Part shown: positions 25,828-34,782 of the stretch, piece after piece | How the letters are laid out: the number at the start of each line of letters is the position of its first letter | How positions within the stretch are numbered: the first letter of the stretch is position 1 | DNA from: an uncultured Flavobacteriales bacterium | GTDB taxonomy: Bacteria > Bacteroidota > Bacteroidia > Flavobacteriales > Crocinitomicaceae | NCBI GenBank assembly: GCA_946479985.1 | Contig: CAMLIF010000002.1 | Location: forward strand, 51,114 to 115,113 | Direction: 5' to 3' | Length of the DNA stretch: 64,000 nucleotides | Made by a program: the position numbers and the translations under genes | Notes under the pieces: generated by a model | What the model saw: the letters and a program-made list of their open reading frames with translations, nothing else | Database searches by the model: none | What the model was told of the DNA's origin: nothing

Positions 25828-26529
25828 TTAATTTCCAATCCCCAGTTTCAAACCGCATTCAAAAACAACATTGCTGCTATTAGAAACATACGTTTGCTCG
25901 TATGGAAGGTAAGTTTGCGTAGTCTGGTCATACAAATAATTAGTTGCTTTGTATTTTGAACGTGTATTTCCAAGTCCTAAACCTGCATAGAAATCAAGCG
26001 CAAATGTGCTCGAAATCCAGCATTGTTTACCAAGAACCAACATAAAACGTGTCATATTCTCATATCCTTTTTGTCCGCCTTCAGTAGTTGGATATCCGAA
26101 AGCATCATACTGAACGTATTCTGAATTATAATTACGGAATGAGATTTTCGGAGAAACGTAAAACTTGTTAAAGGCTGCAGTTTCATCTAGCGGATAATAA
26201 CGCCATGCGGCAGTAATTGTTCCGCCAAGGCGCGACTCGCCGTTTGAACTATTCAGATGTCCTATCTCAAGTCCAACATTTGAAAGGGTTGCACCCAACT
26301 CAAATTCAAGAGATGATTTTTCAGAGATTCGGCGTTCATAACCCAACTTGTATTGACCGGTAAGCATAGCAGTCATATCAAATTTGTAGACATTGTAAAA
26401 ATCTACCGTCTTGTATTCTCTGGGTGCTCTACCGCGATTGGTATGAACATAGACTATTTCTTTTTCATCCTGCGCAAGCGATACGGATACTTGTGCGAAG
26501 AGCAGGGCACTAATCAGGAAGTATTTCAT
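25828..26529 (-). CDS. Exported outer-membrane barrel protein
   Basis: A 233-residue protein starting MKYFLISALLFAQVSVSLAQ (signal peptide) and then repeated amphipathic strands: FDMTAMLTGQYKLGYERRISEKSSLEFELGATL, GTITAAWRYYPL and FALDFYAGLGLGN. It ends ECGLKLGIGN. It fits the DUF3575/porin-like outer-membrane barrels of Bacteroidota. It is monocistronic, with a TACATTCG -7 box at 26565-26558 on its strand and its own terminator. The function is unknown. A short upstream in-frame extension is rejected because the chosen ATG begins the signal peptide. Confidence 0.65.
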   Translation of the reverse strand: MKYFLISALLFAQVSVSLAQDEKEIVYVHTNRGRAPREYKTVDFYNVYKFDMTAMLTGQYKLGYERRISEKSSLEFELGATLSNVGLEIGHLNSSNGESRLGGTITAAWRYYPLDETAAFNKFYVSPKISFRNYNSEYVQYDAFGYPTTEGGQKGYENMTRFMLVLGKQCWISSTFALDFYAGLGLGNTRSKYKATNYLYDQTTQTYLPYEQTYVSNSSNVVFECGLKLGIGN

Positions 26530-26659
26530 GTTTAAATTATTTAAGGTCATCACTTAACGAATGTATAGTTTACTAATTGTATTCGCGTTTACTTTTTTTT
26601 ATTGCCCGCTTTGCAATTAGCATGCCGTATTGTTGAGCGATTAACGGTTTCTGATGTAA

Positions 26660-27592
26660 TTATCCCTGCTTTAATTCAGAATCGCCTTTTACTTCAAGAT
26701 AATTTGCAATAATAGCCATGGAATCGTTGTAATGGGAAAGTGTAACATCCATTCTGCCTAAAAACAAACCAGCGTACCCAACCTGGTTCACCGTTACATT
26801 CTTGCCTTCCTGGTTTTTGATAGTAACAGGTTCAGGTAGAAAGGTATGTGTATGTCCACCAAGAATTAAGTCAATATTGGAAGTTCCCGCCGCCAGGTGT
26901 TTGTCACAGACTTTTGTTACATCCATAAACTCATACCCTAAATGCGAAAGACAGATAACAAAATCACAGCCTTTCTTTTTCAATTTAGCAGCTTCTTTAT
27001 TTGCTGCGGCAATCGGGTCTGTGTAAATCATTCCTTCAAAATTCGCCGCCGGGACCAAACCATTGAGATCAATCCCAACACCCAAAACACCGATTTTCAT
27101 TCCGGCTTTTTTGATTATCACAGAAGGTTTTACTAAATCTGCAAAAGGCGTTGTCCCGAAATTGTAGTTGCAGTTAACGACCGGGAAAGTAGCATTTTTA
27201 TGTGCGGAAACATAAGCCTCCATTCCTATATCGAAATCGTGATTTCCAAGTGTAACAACATCATACTTCATTTCTTCCATCACCTTCATTTCAATTTCGC
27301 CTTTAAACTGATTGAAGTAAGGTGTGCCCTGGAAAATATCTCCGGCATCAAGCAGCAATACGTTATCATGCTTATCACGAATATCCCTGATCATTGTTGC
27401 ACGCCGGGAAACACCACCCTGATTCGGGTATTTGGAATGTGTTGCCGGAAACGGTTCAATATTCGAGTGCGTATCGTTTGTATGAAGAATCACCAGTTTC
27501 ATATCAGGTCTGTTCGTTGATATCAGACTTGGAGCAATTGCCGCAGCTCCTGCTACGATTCCTGCCTGCTGTATAAATTCTCTTCTCTTCAT
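26660..27592 (-). CDS. 5'-nucleotidase N-terminal (metallophosphatase) domain protein
   Basis: A 310-residue exported phosphatase corresponding to the metal-binding half of UshA/5'-nucleotidase. The start MKRREFIQQAGIVAGAAAIAP is a twin-arginine-like signal. The motifs are in order: LHTNDTHSN, LDAGDIFQGTPY, VTLGNHDFD, LSHLGYEF and LGGHTHTFL. UshA-type enzymes are about 550 residues because they carry a C-terminal substrate-binding domain. That domain is absent here but is encoded by the upstream neighbour. The reaction expected is removal of phosphate from nucleoside monophosphates in the periplasm or at the cell surface. It is the last gene of the minus-strand locus, 138 bp after its partner. 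Confidence 0.88.
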   Translation of the reverse strand: MKRREFIQQAGIVAGAAAIAPSLISTNRPDMKLVILHTNDTHSNIEPFPATHSKYPNQGGVSRRATMIRDIRDKHDNVLLLDAGDIFQGTPYFNQFKGEIEMKVMEEMKYDVVTLGNHDFDIGMEAYVSAHKNATFPVVNCNYNFGTTPFADLVKPSVIIKKAGMKIGVLGVGIDLNGLVPAANFEGMIYTDPIAAANKEAAKLKKKGCDFVICLSHLGYEFMDVTKVCDKHLAAGTSNIDLILGGHTHTFLPEPVTIKNQEGKNVTVNQVGYAGLFLGRMDVTLSHYNDSMAIIANYLEVKGDSELKQG

Positions 27593-27730
27593 AACGCGTT
27601 TTTTCTAATGTTGTCCGAACCCTAAGTTAGGAGTTTTTCGGTTTGAAATTTCGGCAACTTTGCACATTTGATCCGGCACAATCTTTTTTAAGAGTATTTT
27701 AACAATCCTGAAAAACTCGGGAAAGCACGC

Positions 27731-28447
27731 TTAAAATGTAATACGCTCTTCTGTAGCTATTTCAAGAGTGGGTGATTTTGCAACTCCATCAAACAGAACA
27801 TTTCGAATGGTCTTATAGCATTCCTTTTTTTCTGTGTATTTTCCAAGGAATGTCATATTATCACCGCCATTCATTAAAAAGTCTGAGGTAACAATCCAAA
27901 CATATCCTTTTTTTTGAACAGCATCAGGAAGAACCATTTCCCCGGAAACTATTTTAAATCCTCCGATAGGTTCTCCACCTTTTGCTTTCAGATAAGCCAG
28001 TATTTCAGGAAGAACTGCAACCGGGATTTTCACTGCCACAACTACATTATCGAATGGCATAACCTGGAAAATTGTTCCATTGGTTATGGGACCAACTGTA
28101 ATAGCCGCTCTCAATCCCCCGACATTATATAATGAAATGACTGGTTCCTGCGCTAATTCGAGTGAATCCTTGCCAAACTGCAAAAGCAGATCACAGGTCC
28201 AGTTTCCCAGATTGCTGCTGGGCCGTTGTGCGATCATTTCAAGTCTACAATCACCAATTACTTTTCCCATTGTTGCGCTTACGGTACGCGTGTATGGTGC
28301 AATAAGCGAATCCATTTCAACATTTCTTCCAAGAGTTCCGGAAACAGCTGAATTTGGAATCGTATTTACCGACTCAACATAAAAAGAAGAGCAGGCCGTT
28401 AGACCTGCTCCAAGAATTGAAAATATGATATAAGGTAAAACCTTCAT
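27731..28447 (-). CDS. 5'-nucleotidase C-terminal (substrate-binding) domain lipoprotein
   Basis: A 238-residue lipoprotein (MKVLPYIIFSILGAGLTAC, lipobox Cys). It corresponds to the C-terminal nucleotide-binding domain of 5'-nucleotidases. The signature segments are SSNLGNWTCDLLLQ, YNVGGLRAAITVGPIT, the FQVMPFDN loop and SDFLMNGGDN, where the substrate base would stack. No metal-binding motifs are present, so it would need the separate N-terminal-domain protein encoded just downstream. Relative to UshA the gene order is reversed (C domain first). It lies 40 bp after the endonuclease gene. An in-frame TTG two codons upstream is rejected in favour of ATG. Confidence 0.85.
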   Translation of the reverse strand: MKVLPYIIFSILGAGLTACSSFYVESVNTIPNSAVSGTLGRNVEMDSLIAPYTRTVSATMGKVIGDCRLEMIAQRPSSNLGNWTCDLLLQFGKDSLELAQEPVISLYNVGGLRAAITVGPITNGTIFQVMPFDNVVVAVKIPVAVLPEILAYLKAKGGEPIGGFKIVSGEMVLPDAVQKKGYVWIVTSDFLMNGGDNMTFLGKYTEKKECYKTIRNVLFDGVAKSPTLEIATEERITF

Positions 28448-28487
28448 GTTCAATTTAATTTAATCTGTTGTCAGCCGCAGCCAACAA

Positions 28488-30662
28488 TTACTCAACAACC
28501 AATGAACGTTGTGCTGTTCCGTATGGTGTGAATGCATGTACAATATACGAACCTGCTTTCAATTCAGAACAATTCAATTTAACCAATACCTGGTTATTTA
28601 CATCTCCTGAAAGAACAACACGTCCTTGCATGTCAACAATTTCGTAACCGAAAATGGTTGTAGCATCAACGTGTAACGTAAGTACATCACTTGTTGGGTT
28701 CGGATAAACGATAAATGCATTGCTCAAAAGCTCTTCAACAGCTGCGGTACAGCCAAGTGTTTCGTAGCTCATATTTGTAAAGTTGATATAACATGCGAAA
28801 TCGATACTGTCAACGAACGGGTTACGGTTATCCTGTAATGAATCAACATAATCGTTTCGTGCAATCTCGTAATTGCTCGGAGGATCCTGGAAATGCCATT
28901 GCTTCAACAAATATTGATCCTGGCCGTAGTTAATAGAACCGCTAATTGGATCCGGGAATCCCCAGTTGTTTCCGCTAACCGTTGTATAGCTTGTTGCTTC
29001 GTACATCATTGCACGTGCAGCATCACCTTTATGTTCGTCACGCGGTTCGTAAACCAAATGTCCATTCACATCAGTTCCGTATTTAGCACCAAGAAATACA
29101 GATTGTACGGTTACAACCTCACCTAACGGGTAATTACTTCGAACTGCATTTGCCTGATTTTGGTTTGTTGGGAACAAATGGTGGTAATCATTGTATTCAG
29201 GTAAACTTTGCGCAGGGTTTGTTGGCATCCAGCTGTGGGCGTATGTGTGTTCTCTGCTGTATCCGTTAGCTGTAAAATCGAAAGGTTCCGTATAGATCTT
29301 ATTTTCACCACTGTACACACATGTAATAACGCGTTGGTTATCAACTGTATCACGAGCAGCAAACTGGGCAACCATTAAGTTTGCGTAGTTACTGTAGAAT
29401 TGCATTTGGTGTGGATTTATCAACGCATGAAGATCAGCAACAAAAGACGGGCTTGAAGTAGAAATACCGTTGTAATATCCAGCAGGCTGCATGGTTGCAG
29501 GAGTTGTAGTATTACCCGCCAACGGAGCAGTTGTCAAATAGTTTCTGAATGTTCCGTCTCCGTTGTATGCAAAAACAGAGAAGTAATATCCTGTGCTTGC
29601 AACAATGTTATTCGGAGAGAATGCAGTTTGTGTTCCACTGTAAACAACCTGTGCATCGCCAACGATATCGCCACGATCATAAATGGTTCCGTCAACCGGC
29701 ATTCCTGTAATCGCAGATCCTTTTTTACGAAGAACAATATAACCTTCAGGAGCCGGAGAAGCTGCCGTAAACGAAGCATTCAAACGATACGTTTTTACAT
29801 TTGCGAATTGCATATTTGTAGCTTGCGCTGTTGGCTCAGAAGCCAGGTTTCCACCAATTCCGTATAAGTTAATTATGTATGCCGGTTCATCAGCATCGTT
29901 ACTGTTAATGGTCAAAACTGCTGTTCTTGTTCCTGCAACTGTAGGCGTGAAATTTATAGTTAGTACATCATCAGTATTTGCAGCAACCGTTGCCGGGAAT
30001 GATGCAACCACAAATTCAGCAGCATTTGGGCCTGAAATTACTGCACTTGCAATATTCAATGTGTTCGCTGTTCCTAAGTTTTCAATTGTGAATGAAACCG
30101 GAGTCATTGTACTTACCGGAGAAGACATAGTATGTGTTCCTCCCGAAACAATTGTTGTGGCGCCTTGCGCTACGTTAATTTCCTGTTGCGGACCCGCTGC
30201 ACCTTCTGCAATTGCCACGTCATCCAAACCAACGTTTCCGGATACTTTGTTTGTGTAAATAAAACGAATGTAACGCGTTGTGCTCAAAGGGACATCTGTA
30301 AACTGTGTGTATGCAGATCCCGGAGCTGTGTGCGTATGAAGTGTTGTCCATGTTGAACCAAAATCAGATTCCTGAACAGTAAATGTTCCACCTGAAAAAC
30401 TGTTTCCTGCAATAAAATAGGTCAGGTTACCCGGGCTGCTGTTGAAATTAATTGTCAACTCATCTGCTGTATTATCAAATTTCAATGCCGGTGGAGTGTT
30501 CCCAGAAGCTGTGTAATATGCCGTTCCTGTTGTTGTCCAACCAGTGGGCATTGTAGTTGTAGGGAAACTCCATGCCGTTGGCAAAACCGCCTGTGCATGT
30601 GCTGAAATGCTAACCAGCAATACCAACAGCGAAGTAAAGATTATTCTTTTCATTCTTTTCAT
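28488..30662 (-). CDS. Secreted endonuclease I with T9SS type A sorting domain
   Basis: A 724-residue extracellular nuclease. The signal peptide ends at SISAHAQ. An N-terminal jelly-roll-like region (30-150) is followed by an ASH/choice-of-anchor-type Ig domain at about 155-275 and a fibronectin-III-like domain at about 285-390. The endonuclease I domain is at about 395-625, with REHTYAHSWMP and the active-site-like DYHHLFPTNQNQANAVRSN. The C-terminal 85 residues are a type A sorting domain (FIVYPNPTSDVLTLHV...). EndA/EndI enzymes cut DNA or RNA using a beta-beta-alpha-metal site. The start is one of two nearby ATGs (30662 or 30653). A hairpin separates it from the upstream TonB receptor. Confidence 0.9.
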   Translation of the reverse strand: MKRMKRIIFTSLLVLLVSISAHAQAVLPTAWSFPTTTMPTGWTTTGTAYYTASGNTPPALKFDNTADELTINFNSSPGNLTYFIAGNSFSGGTFTVQESDFGSTWTTLHTHTAPGSAYTQFTDVPLSTTRYIRFIYTNKVSGNVGLDDVAIAEGAAGPQQEINVAQGATTIVSGGTHTMSSPVSTMTPVSFTIENLGTANTLNIASAVISGPNAAEFVVASFPATVAANTDDVLTINFTPTVAGTRTAVLTINSNDADEPAYIINLYGIGGNLASEPTAQATNMQFANVKTYRLNASFTAASPAPEGYIVLRKKGSAITGMPVDGTIYDRGDIVGDAQVVYSGTQTAFSPNNIVASTGYYFSVFAYNGDGTFRNYLTTAPLAGNTTTPATMQPAGYYNGISTSSPSFVADLHALINPHQMQFYSNYANLMVAQFAARDTVDNQRVITCVYSGENKIYTEPFDFTANGYSREHTYAHSWMPTNPAQSLPEYNDYHHLFPTNQNQANAVRSNYPLGEVVTVQSVFLGAKYGTDVNGHLVYEPRDEHKGDAARAMMYEATSYTTVSGNNWGFPDPISGSINYGQDQYLLKQWHFQDPPSNYEIARNDYVDSLQDNRNPFVDSIDFACYINFTNMSYETLGCTAAVEELLSNAFIVYPNPTSDVLTLHVDATTIFGYEIVDMQGRVVLSGDVNNQVLVKLNCSELKAGSYIVHAFTPYGTAQRSLVVE

Positions 30663-30669
30663 TTTTATG

Positions 30670-30692
30670 TTCCCGGTATTTATCGCCGGGAA
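30670..30692 (-). promoter_or_regulatory. Intercistronic hairpin between the TonB receptor and endonuclease genes
   Basis: Perfect 7-bp GC-rich stem TTCCCGG / CCGGGAA with a 9-nt loop in the 39-bp gap, without a T tract. It is more likely an mRNA processing or stability element, or a weak attenuator, than a full terminator. Confidence 0.5.
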
Positions 30693-30701
30693 TGTTTTAG
30701 T

Positions 30702-33434
30702 TTAAAATCCTATTTTGACTCCTACATTAAAGCGTCTTCCCATACCTACAAAAACGGTAGCGGTAGCAGCATCAAAATCTTGCCCGTTCTGAGCATCGGT
30801 AATATAAATGGCATCCAGTGCATTCATTAAACCTCCGCTGATCGTCACTTTATATTTTGCAAAAGACATGTCATACCCAATATTGAAATCTAAAAGTGCA
30901 TAGTTGGGCATTTTCCATGATTCGCGGTCTTTATTCGCACCTGTTAAGGCAATCGGGTCAAAATTTGCGTAATTCTTCCCAAAAAACGTATAGCGCGCCT
31001 TCACGTAAAGGTTTTTGATGATATCGTATCGTACACTACCACCAAGCTGAATTTGAGCAGCATCTCCGACATGAACATTCTTTGCACTAAAATCAAGTGT
31101 TTCAACAATATTCCCGTCATTATCTACAATCTGTACGATACTTCCTGAAATAGTTTTCCAATCTCCGATCGAAGCTAATGCTTCCAGGTTCAATTTTTTA
31201 TGAACTCTGTAGTTCACGTCCAGCTCAATTCCCATGTGCAGGGCATCCAGTCCGTTTACGTTGTAAGAGAAAGTTCCGTCAGGAGTAACAACTGTAGGTG
31301 TTGAAGATTGCGGTTTATTTTCCCACAAAGTGTAATATGCATTCACGTTGGCCGCGATTTTCTTCGACCGGTAACCGTAACCCAATTCCACCGAAGTAAC
31401 CTTTTGGTTTTCAACTTCAAGAAAAGGCATATTATTATTATCAAAGACTGTGTTCATTTTAGGAGCAATATTCAAGTACCCCATATTCATAAATACATTG
31501 TGGTGGTCATTGATGTTGTAATTAGCACCTGCTTTAATTGTCGCCCCAAGAAACCATTTTTCTTCAGTTGTAGCGAAACGTGCTTCGGCCGAATTATTGG
31601 TATACTGTTGACCATTGTAAGTAACGGTATCGCCAAAACCAACAGCCTGTACCATCGTGGTATCAGCAAAAACCAAATCTTTCTTTTTGAAATAATCAAC
31701 CCGCTTATAACCTGTTCCGGAAACAGATCCGGTCATGAAAGTACTCCACTTGTTTTTCTTGTACTCAACCTGTCCGAATAATCCGCCCCATTTAACGAAT
31801 GCATCATTATAGTATGAAATTTTATCGCCTTCGCGTTTCATGCCGTACTGGGTATTTCCTGCTCCTTTCGGTTGGTTTTTGTCTGAATTATCAATTGCGT
31901 AATCGCCACCCATCAAATCATAAACGGTTTGATAGTGTGATCCTTTGTAATAACGTGCATCAATTCCAAGCATGGATGTCCAGTTGTCATTGATCTTGTA
32001 ATTCGCTGTCGATAAAATTCCAAACCACTGGTGATCATTATTCGCTGAACGAAGGTAGTTACCTGAAGAATGTTCGGTAGTACTGTAAGTACTCGTGATA
32101 GAAGTTGAATTGTAATCGTAAACTCCCTGATAATCATACAATCCGGTTACAGTATCTCTGGCAGGAGTTGTTTTTGTGGAAGTTCCTCCTCCTCTACCGA
32201 CTGATGCGTAAAGCACATTCGATAAATTGAATTTTCTGTTCGGAGTCCAGGTATGCGTTAAATTGAATTGTGGTTTATGGAAGAAATTCACTTTTTCGTT
32301 GAATTCTTTTCCATTTAACATTCCATAATTCGGATTGTAACGAATTCCTCTTGCCCCCTGTGTTGGAGTTGTCCAGTCATTACTGCTGATATACGACATC
32401 GAATCCAACGCCTGACGGTAATCGATACCGGCTTTTTCCGCCAGTTTCTGATTGACTACAGCAATTGGCAGGCGAGTTGTTCGCTGACCATGCGATTGAG
32501 GAGCTCCGTTCACACCAAAACTAAGCAAGTGCTTGTCGAAGCGTTTTTGAACTTTCACAAAGTACGACCATGCATCATCAAAAGTAGCATCTGCATAGCT
32601 TGAACCCCATTTTCTGGATCCGGCAACTGTAATACCCCAATTTCCTTTCAACAAACCGGTATTGTAACCGAATGAAGTTTTGTACAAACCGTAGCTATTT
32701 ACTTCCTGCTTTACAGAAGCGCTCATTTTCTGATCAATTCCACGGGTCACAATATTCATTGTACCACCAACCGAAACGATCGACAATTTTGAAGCTCCCA
32801 AACCTCGCTGAACCTGCATGTAGCGGGTGATATCACCTAATCCGTCCCAGTTGCTCCAGTAAACCTGGCCATTTTCCATGTCGTTTACAGGAACACCATC
32901 TACTAATACAGCAACATTTCGCTGATCGAATCCGCGGATTGAAACACGGGCATCACCGGCCCCGCCGCCCTGCTCGGTAGCATAAGCTCCGGGAGTAGAG
33001 TTAAGGATCATTGGTAAATCGCGTGTTCCCAATTCTTCGGCAATTTTCTTAGCGTCAATATTTGAAAAAGCAATTGGTGTTTCCCGGGCTTTTCCAAGTT
33101 CGGCCTTAATTACTACTTCGTCAATTACTGTTCCTGAGGAAGTGATCCTGAAATCCATATTAACAGGTTCCGTACCAACAACCACGCTAAACGATTCGGT
33201 ATTGTAACCATCTAAAACTACTTCAATAGTATATGGTTTATTCGGATCTACCTGGAATGAGAATGTTCCGTCAACTTCCGTTAATGTTACTTTTCCTGCA
33301 CAAGACACCTGCGCGGCAATTGCAGCTTCGTTTGTTTCTTTATCGTAAACTGTCCCGCTAAGAGTAACTTTCTCCTGAGCAAAAAGAAAGGACAGACTAA
33401 ACACAAAAAAGAGTGTTACTAAAATAGGCTTCAT
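30702..33434 (-). CDS. TonB-dependent receptor with carboxypeptidase-regulatory-like domain
   Basis: A 910-residue outer-membrane receptor. The signal peptide ends at FAQ (about residue 19). A carboxypeptidase-regulatory-like domain follows at about 22-95 (VTLSGTVYDKETNEAAIAAQV). The plug is at about 110-235, with DLPMILNSTPGAY, GAGDARVSIRGFDQRNVAVLVDGVPVNDMENG and VQRGLGASKLSIVSVGGTMNIVT. A 22-strand-type barrel ends in FNVGVKIGF. The gene lies between a lamin-tail surface protein and a secreted endonuclease on the same strand with gaps of about 40 bp. The natural inference is uptake of a product of extracellular nucleic-acid breakdown, or of a bound metal. Sequence alone does not show the ligand, and no SusD-like protein is present. 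Confidence 0.9.
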   Translation of the reverse strand: MKPILVTLFFVFSLSFLFAQEKVTLSGTVYDKETNEAAIAAQVSCAGKVTLTEVDGTFSFQVDPNKPYTIEVVLDGYNTESFSVVVGTEPVNMDFRITSSGTVIDEVVIKAELGKARETPIAFSNIDAKKIAEELGTRDLPMILNSTPGAYATEQGGGAGDARVSIRGFDQRNVAVLVDGVPVNDMENGQVYWSNWDGLGDITRYMQVQRGLGASKLSIVSVGGTMNIVTRGIDQKMSASVKQEVNSYGLYKTSFGYNTGLLKGNWGITVAGSRKWGSSYADATFDDAWSYFVKVQKRFDKHLLSFGVNGAPQSHGQRTTRLPIAVVNQKLAEKAGIDYRQALDSMSYISSNDWTTPTQGARGIRYNPNYGMLNGKEFNEKVNFFHKPQFNLTHTWTPNRKFNLSNVLYASVGRGGGTSTKTTPARDTVTGLYDYQGVYDYNSTSITSTYSTTEHSSGNYLRSANNDHQWFGILSTANYKINDNWTSMLGIDARYYKGSHYQTVYDLMGGDYAIDNSDKNQPKGAGNTQYGMKREGDKISYYNDAFVKWGGLFGQVEYKKNKWSTFMTGSVSGTGYKRVDYFKKKDLVFADTTMVQAVGFGDTVTYNGQQYTNNSAEARFATTEEKWFLGATIKAGANYNINDHHNVFMNMGYLNIAPKMNTVFDNNNMPFLEVENQKVTSVELGYGYRSKKIAANVNAYYTLWENKPQSSTPTVVTPDGTFSYNVNGLDALHMGIELDVNYRVHKKLNLEALASIGDWKTISGSIVQIVDNDGNIVETLDFSAKNVHVGDAAQIQLGGSVRYDIIKNLYVKARYTFFGKNYANFDPIALTGANKDRESWKMPNYALLDFNIGYDMSFAKYKVTISGGLMNALDAIYITDAQNGQDFDAATATVFVGMGRRFNVGVKIGF

Positions 33435-33478
33435 AAATCTTATGGTTCTTTCGACAAGAAACTTCTGTTATTCAGTTA

Positions 33479-34396
33479 TTATTGAACTACAAGACTTGAA
33501 GTAGATACAGAAAATGCATCACCATAATTCACATTTACCATGTAAACGCCTTTTCCAAGACCTTCGGTAGAGAACTGAACCATATTAGAAGCAGATGAAT
33601 TAGCTGCCACACGAACAACTTCACCAGTCATACTGATAACTGTAACAGAAACAATGTTTTCGGAAGCATTTACGGTAACTGTTCCGTTTCCGATCGGGTT
33701 AGGATAAACAACAAATGAAACTGCTGCAACCTCTTCGTTTACTGCCAATGGGCAATTACACACGTGAGTTCCTAAGTTTGTCCATGTATCTTCCGGTAAA
33801 GAATCCCATTCCTGAGTTACAATAAACGGATCAGGATTTACGGAAACACCTTGCATTACAGATGCTTTTCTGATCAAAGTATGATTTTCTGTCCAGATTG
33901 CTCCTGCAGATCCGTCGTATGGGAACTCGTCACTCCAACCATCAGCTGTAGACATGGATGCATCGCCTGATTTCCCCAGGTGATCAATTCTTACTCCGTT
34001 TTTGAAAAGAACAATAGCATCGTTTCCGTTCATGTATGTTGGTGCCGGATATACTCCGTCCAGTTGATCAGCCATTGCTTGTAAAACAGGATCACATGCA
34101 GGCGAGTTAGCTGAAGTTGTGGTTTGACCGTTAGTAATAACGAACGCCGAATGTGCAGCAATTGTTCCCGATAAATTCAATACACCACCAGAACCAGAAG
34201 TTGCCTGCCCGTTTGAAAAACGTTCGATACTATAACCTGAAAGGTTAATAGATGCACCTGTTGGATTATACAACTCAAGCGCTTTGTTGTTACCTGAACC
34301 TTCTACATATTCCGAAATAAAAATTTCATTACACTGTCCAAAAGACATTCCGGCGATTGATAAACTAGCAAAAAGTAGAGCTTTTTTCATATTCAT
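33479..34396 (-). CDS. Lamin-tail domain surface protein with T9SS type A sorting domain
   Basis: A 305-residue secreted protein. The signal peptide ALLFASLSIAGMSFGQ is followed by a lamin-tail domain at about 20-140 (CNEIFISEYVEGSGNNKALELYNPTG, LSGYSIERFSNG, AHSAFVITNGQ). About 70 residues follow with WSDEFPYDGSAGAIWTENHTLIRK. The C-terminal 80 residues form a type A sorting domain (FVVYPNPIGNGTVTVN...). Lamin-tail domains are frequently found in, or next to, secreted nucleases and phosphatases of bacteria, which fits its position heading the nuclease/receptor/nucleotidase locus. Two ATGs (34396, 34390) are possible starts. The protein has no catalytic motif of its own, so a DNA- or surface-binding role is likely. 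Confidence 0.85.
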   Translation of the reverse strand: MNMKKALLFASLSIAGMSFGQCNEIFISEYVEGSGNNKALELYNPTGASINLSGYSIERFSNGQATSGSGGVLNLSGTIAAHSAFVITNGQTTTSANSPACDPVLQAMADQLDGVYPAPTYMNGNDAIVLFKNGVRIDHLGKSGDASMSTADGWSDEFPYDGSAGAIWTENHTLIRKASVMQGVSVNPDPFIVTQEWDSLPEDTWTNLGTHVCNCPLAVNEEVAAVSFVVYPNPIGNGTVTVNASENIVSVTVISMTGEVVRVAANSSASNMVQFSTEGLGKGVYMVNVNYGDAFSVSTSSLVVQ

Positions 34397-34576
34397 TTGT
34401 TTTGTTAATTATATAAGAGACTTGAAAATACTTGAGAAATCCGAAAACAACGTGATCCAGAACGGAACAAACGGGTAATAGTTAAACGGTAAACTTTATT
34501 TTTTTCTTTTTCGTTTTCTAACTGGTTTCAGTCTAAGCAATTGCTGACGTCAAGGATAACAGCTGAAAACTTGATG

Positions 34577-34626
34577 CAAATATAGAACATTTCAATTTTA
34601 CTGGCATTATTGAATTGTTAACAATT
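34577..34626 (-). promoter_or_regulatory. Promoter and palindrome upstream of the nuclease locus
   Basis: The 387-bp gap between 34396 and 34783 contains, on the minus strand, TATATTTG (34584-34577), an exact -7 box. Just upstream, overlapping or next to the expected -33 side, is the perfect 14-bp palindrome AATTGTTAACAATT (34613-34626). The transcript would carry a leader of about 175 nt. No TTG lies at -33, which suggests activator dependence (inference). No gene is seen in the gap. Confidence 0.5.
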
Positions 34627-34685
34627 AGAAAAGGTTTTACACGAATATGTAACGATAGAATGAAAAGAAATCTGTGGCCTTAAAT

Positions 34686-34745
34686 TTGACTAGTCAATTA
34701 ATCTAGCAGCAGACAAGTATTCGGAAGAGTATTTGATTATTTTTG
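34686..34745 (+). promoter_or_regulatory. Promoter region of the DPP-IV gene
   Basis: TATTTTTG (34738-34745) is an exact -7 box, 37 bp before the ATG. Upstream lies the perfect 12-bp palindrome TTGACTAGTCAA (34686-34697), a possible operator. Confidence 0.45.
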
Positions 34746-34782
34746 CTTCGCTTATCAAGCCGAGCACAAAAACCTTTTAAAC

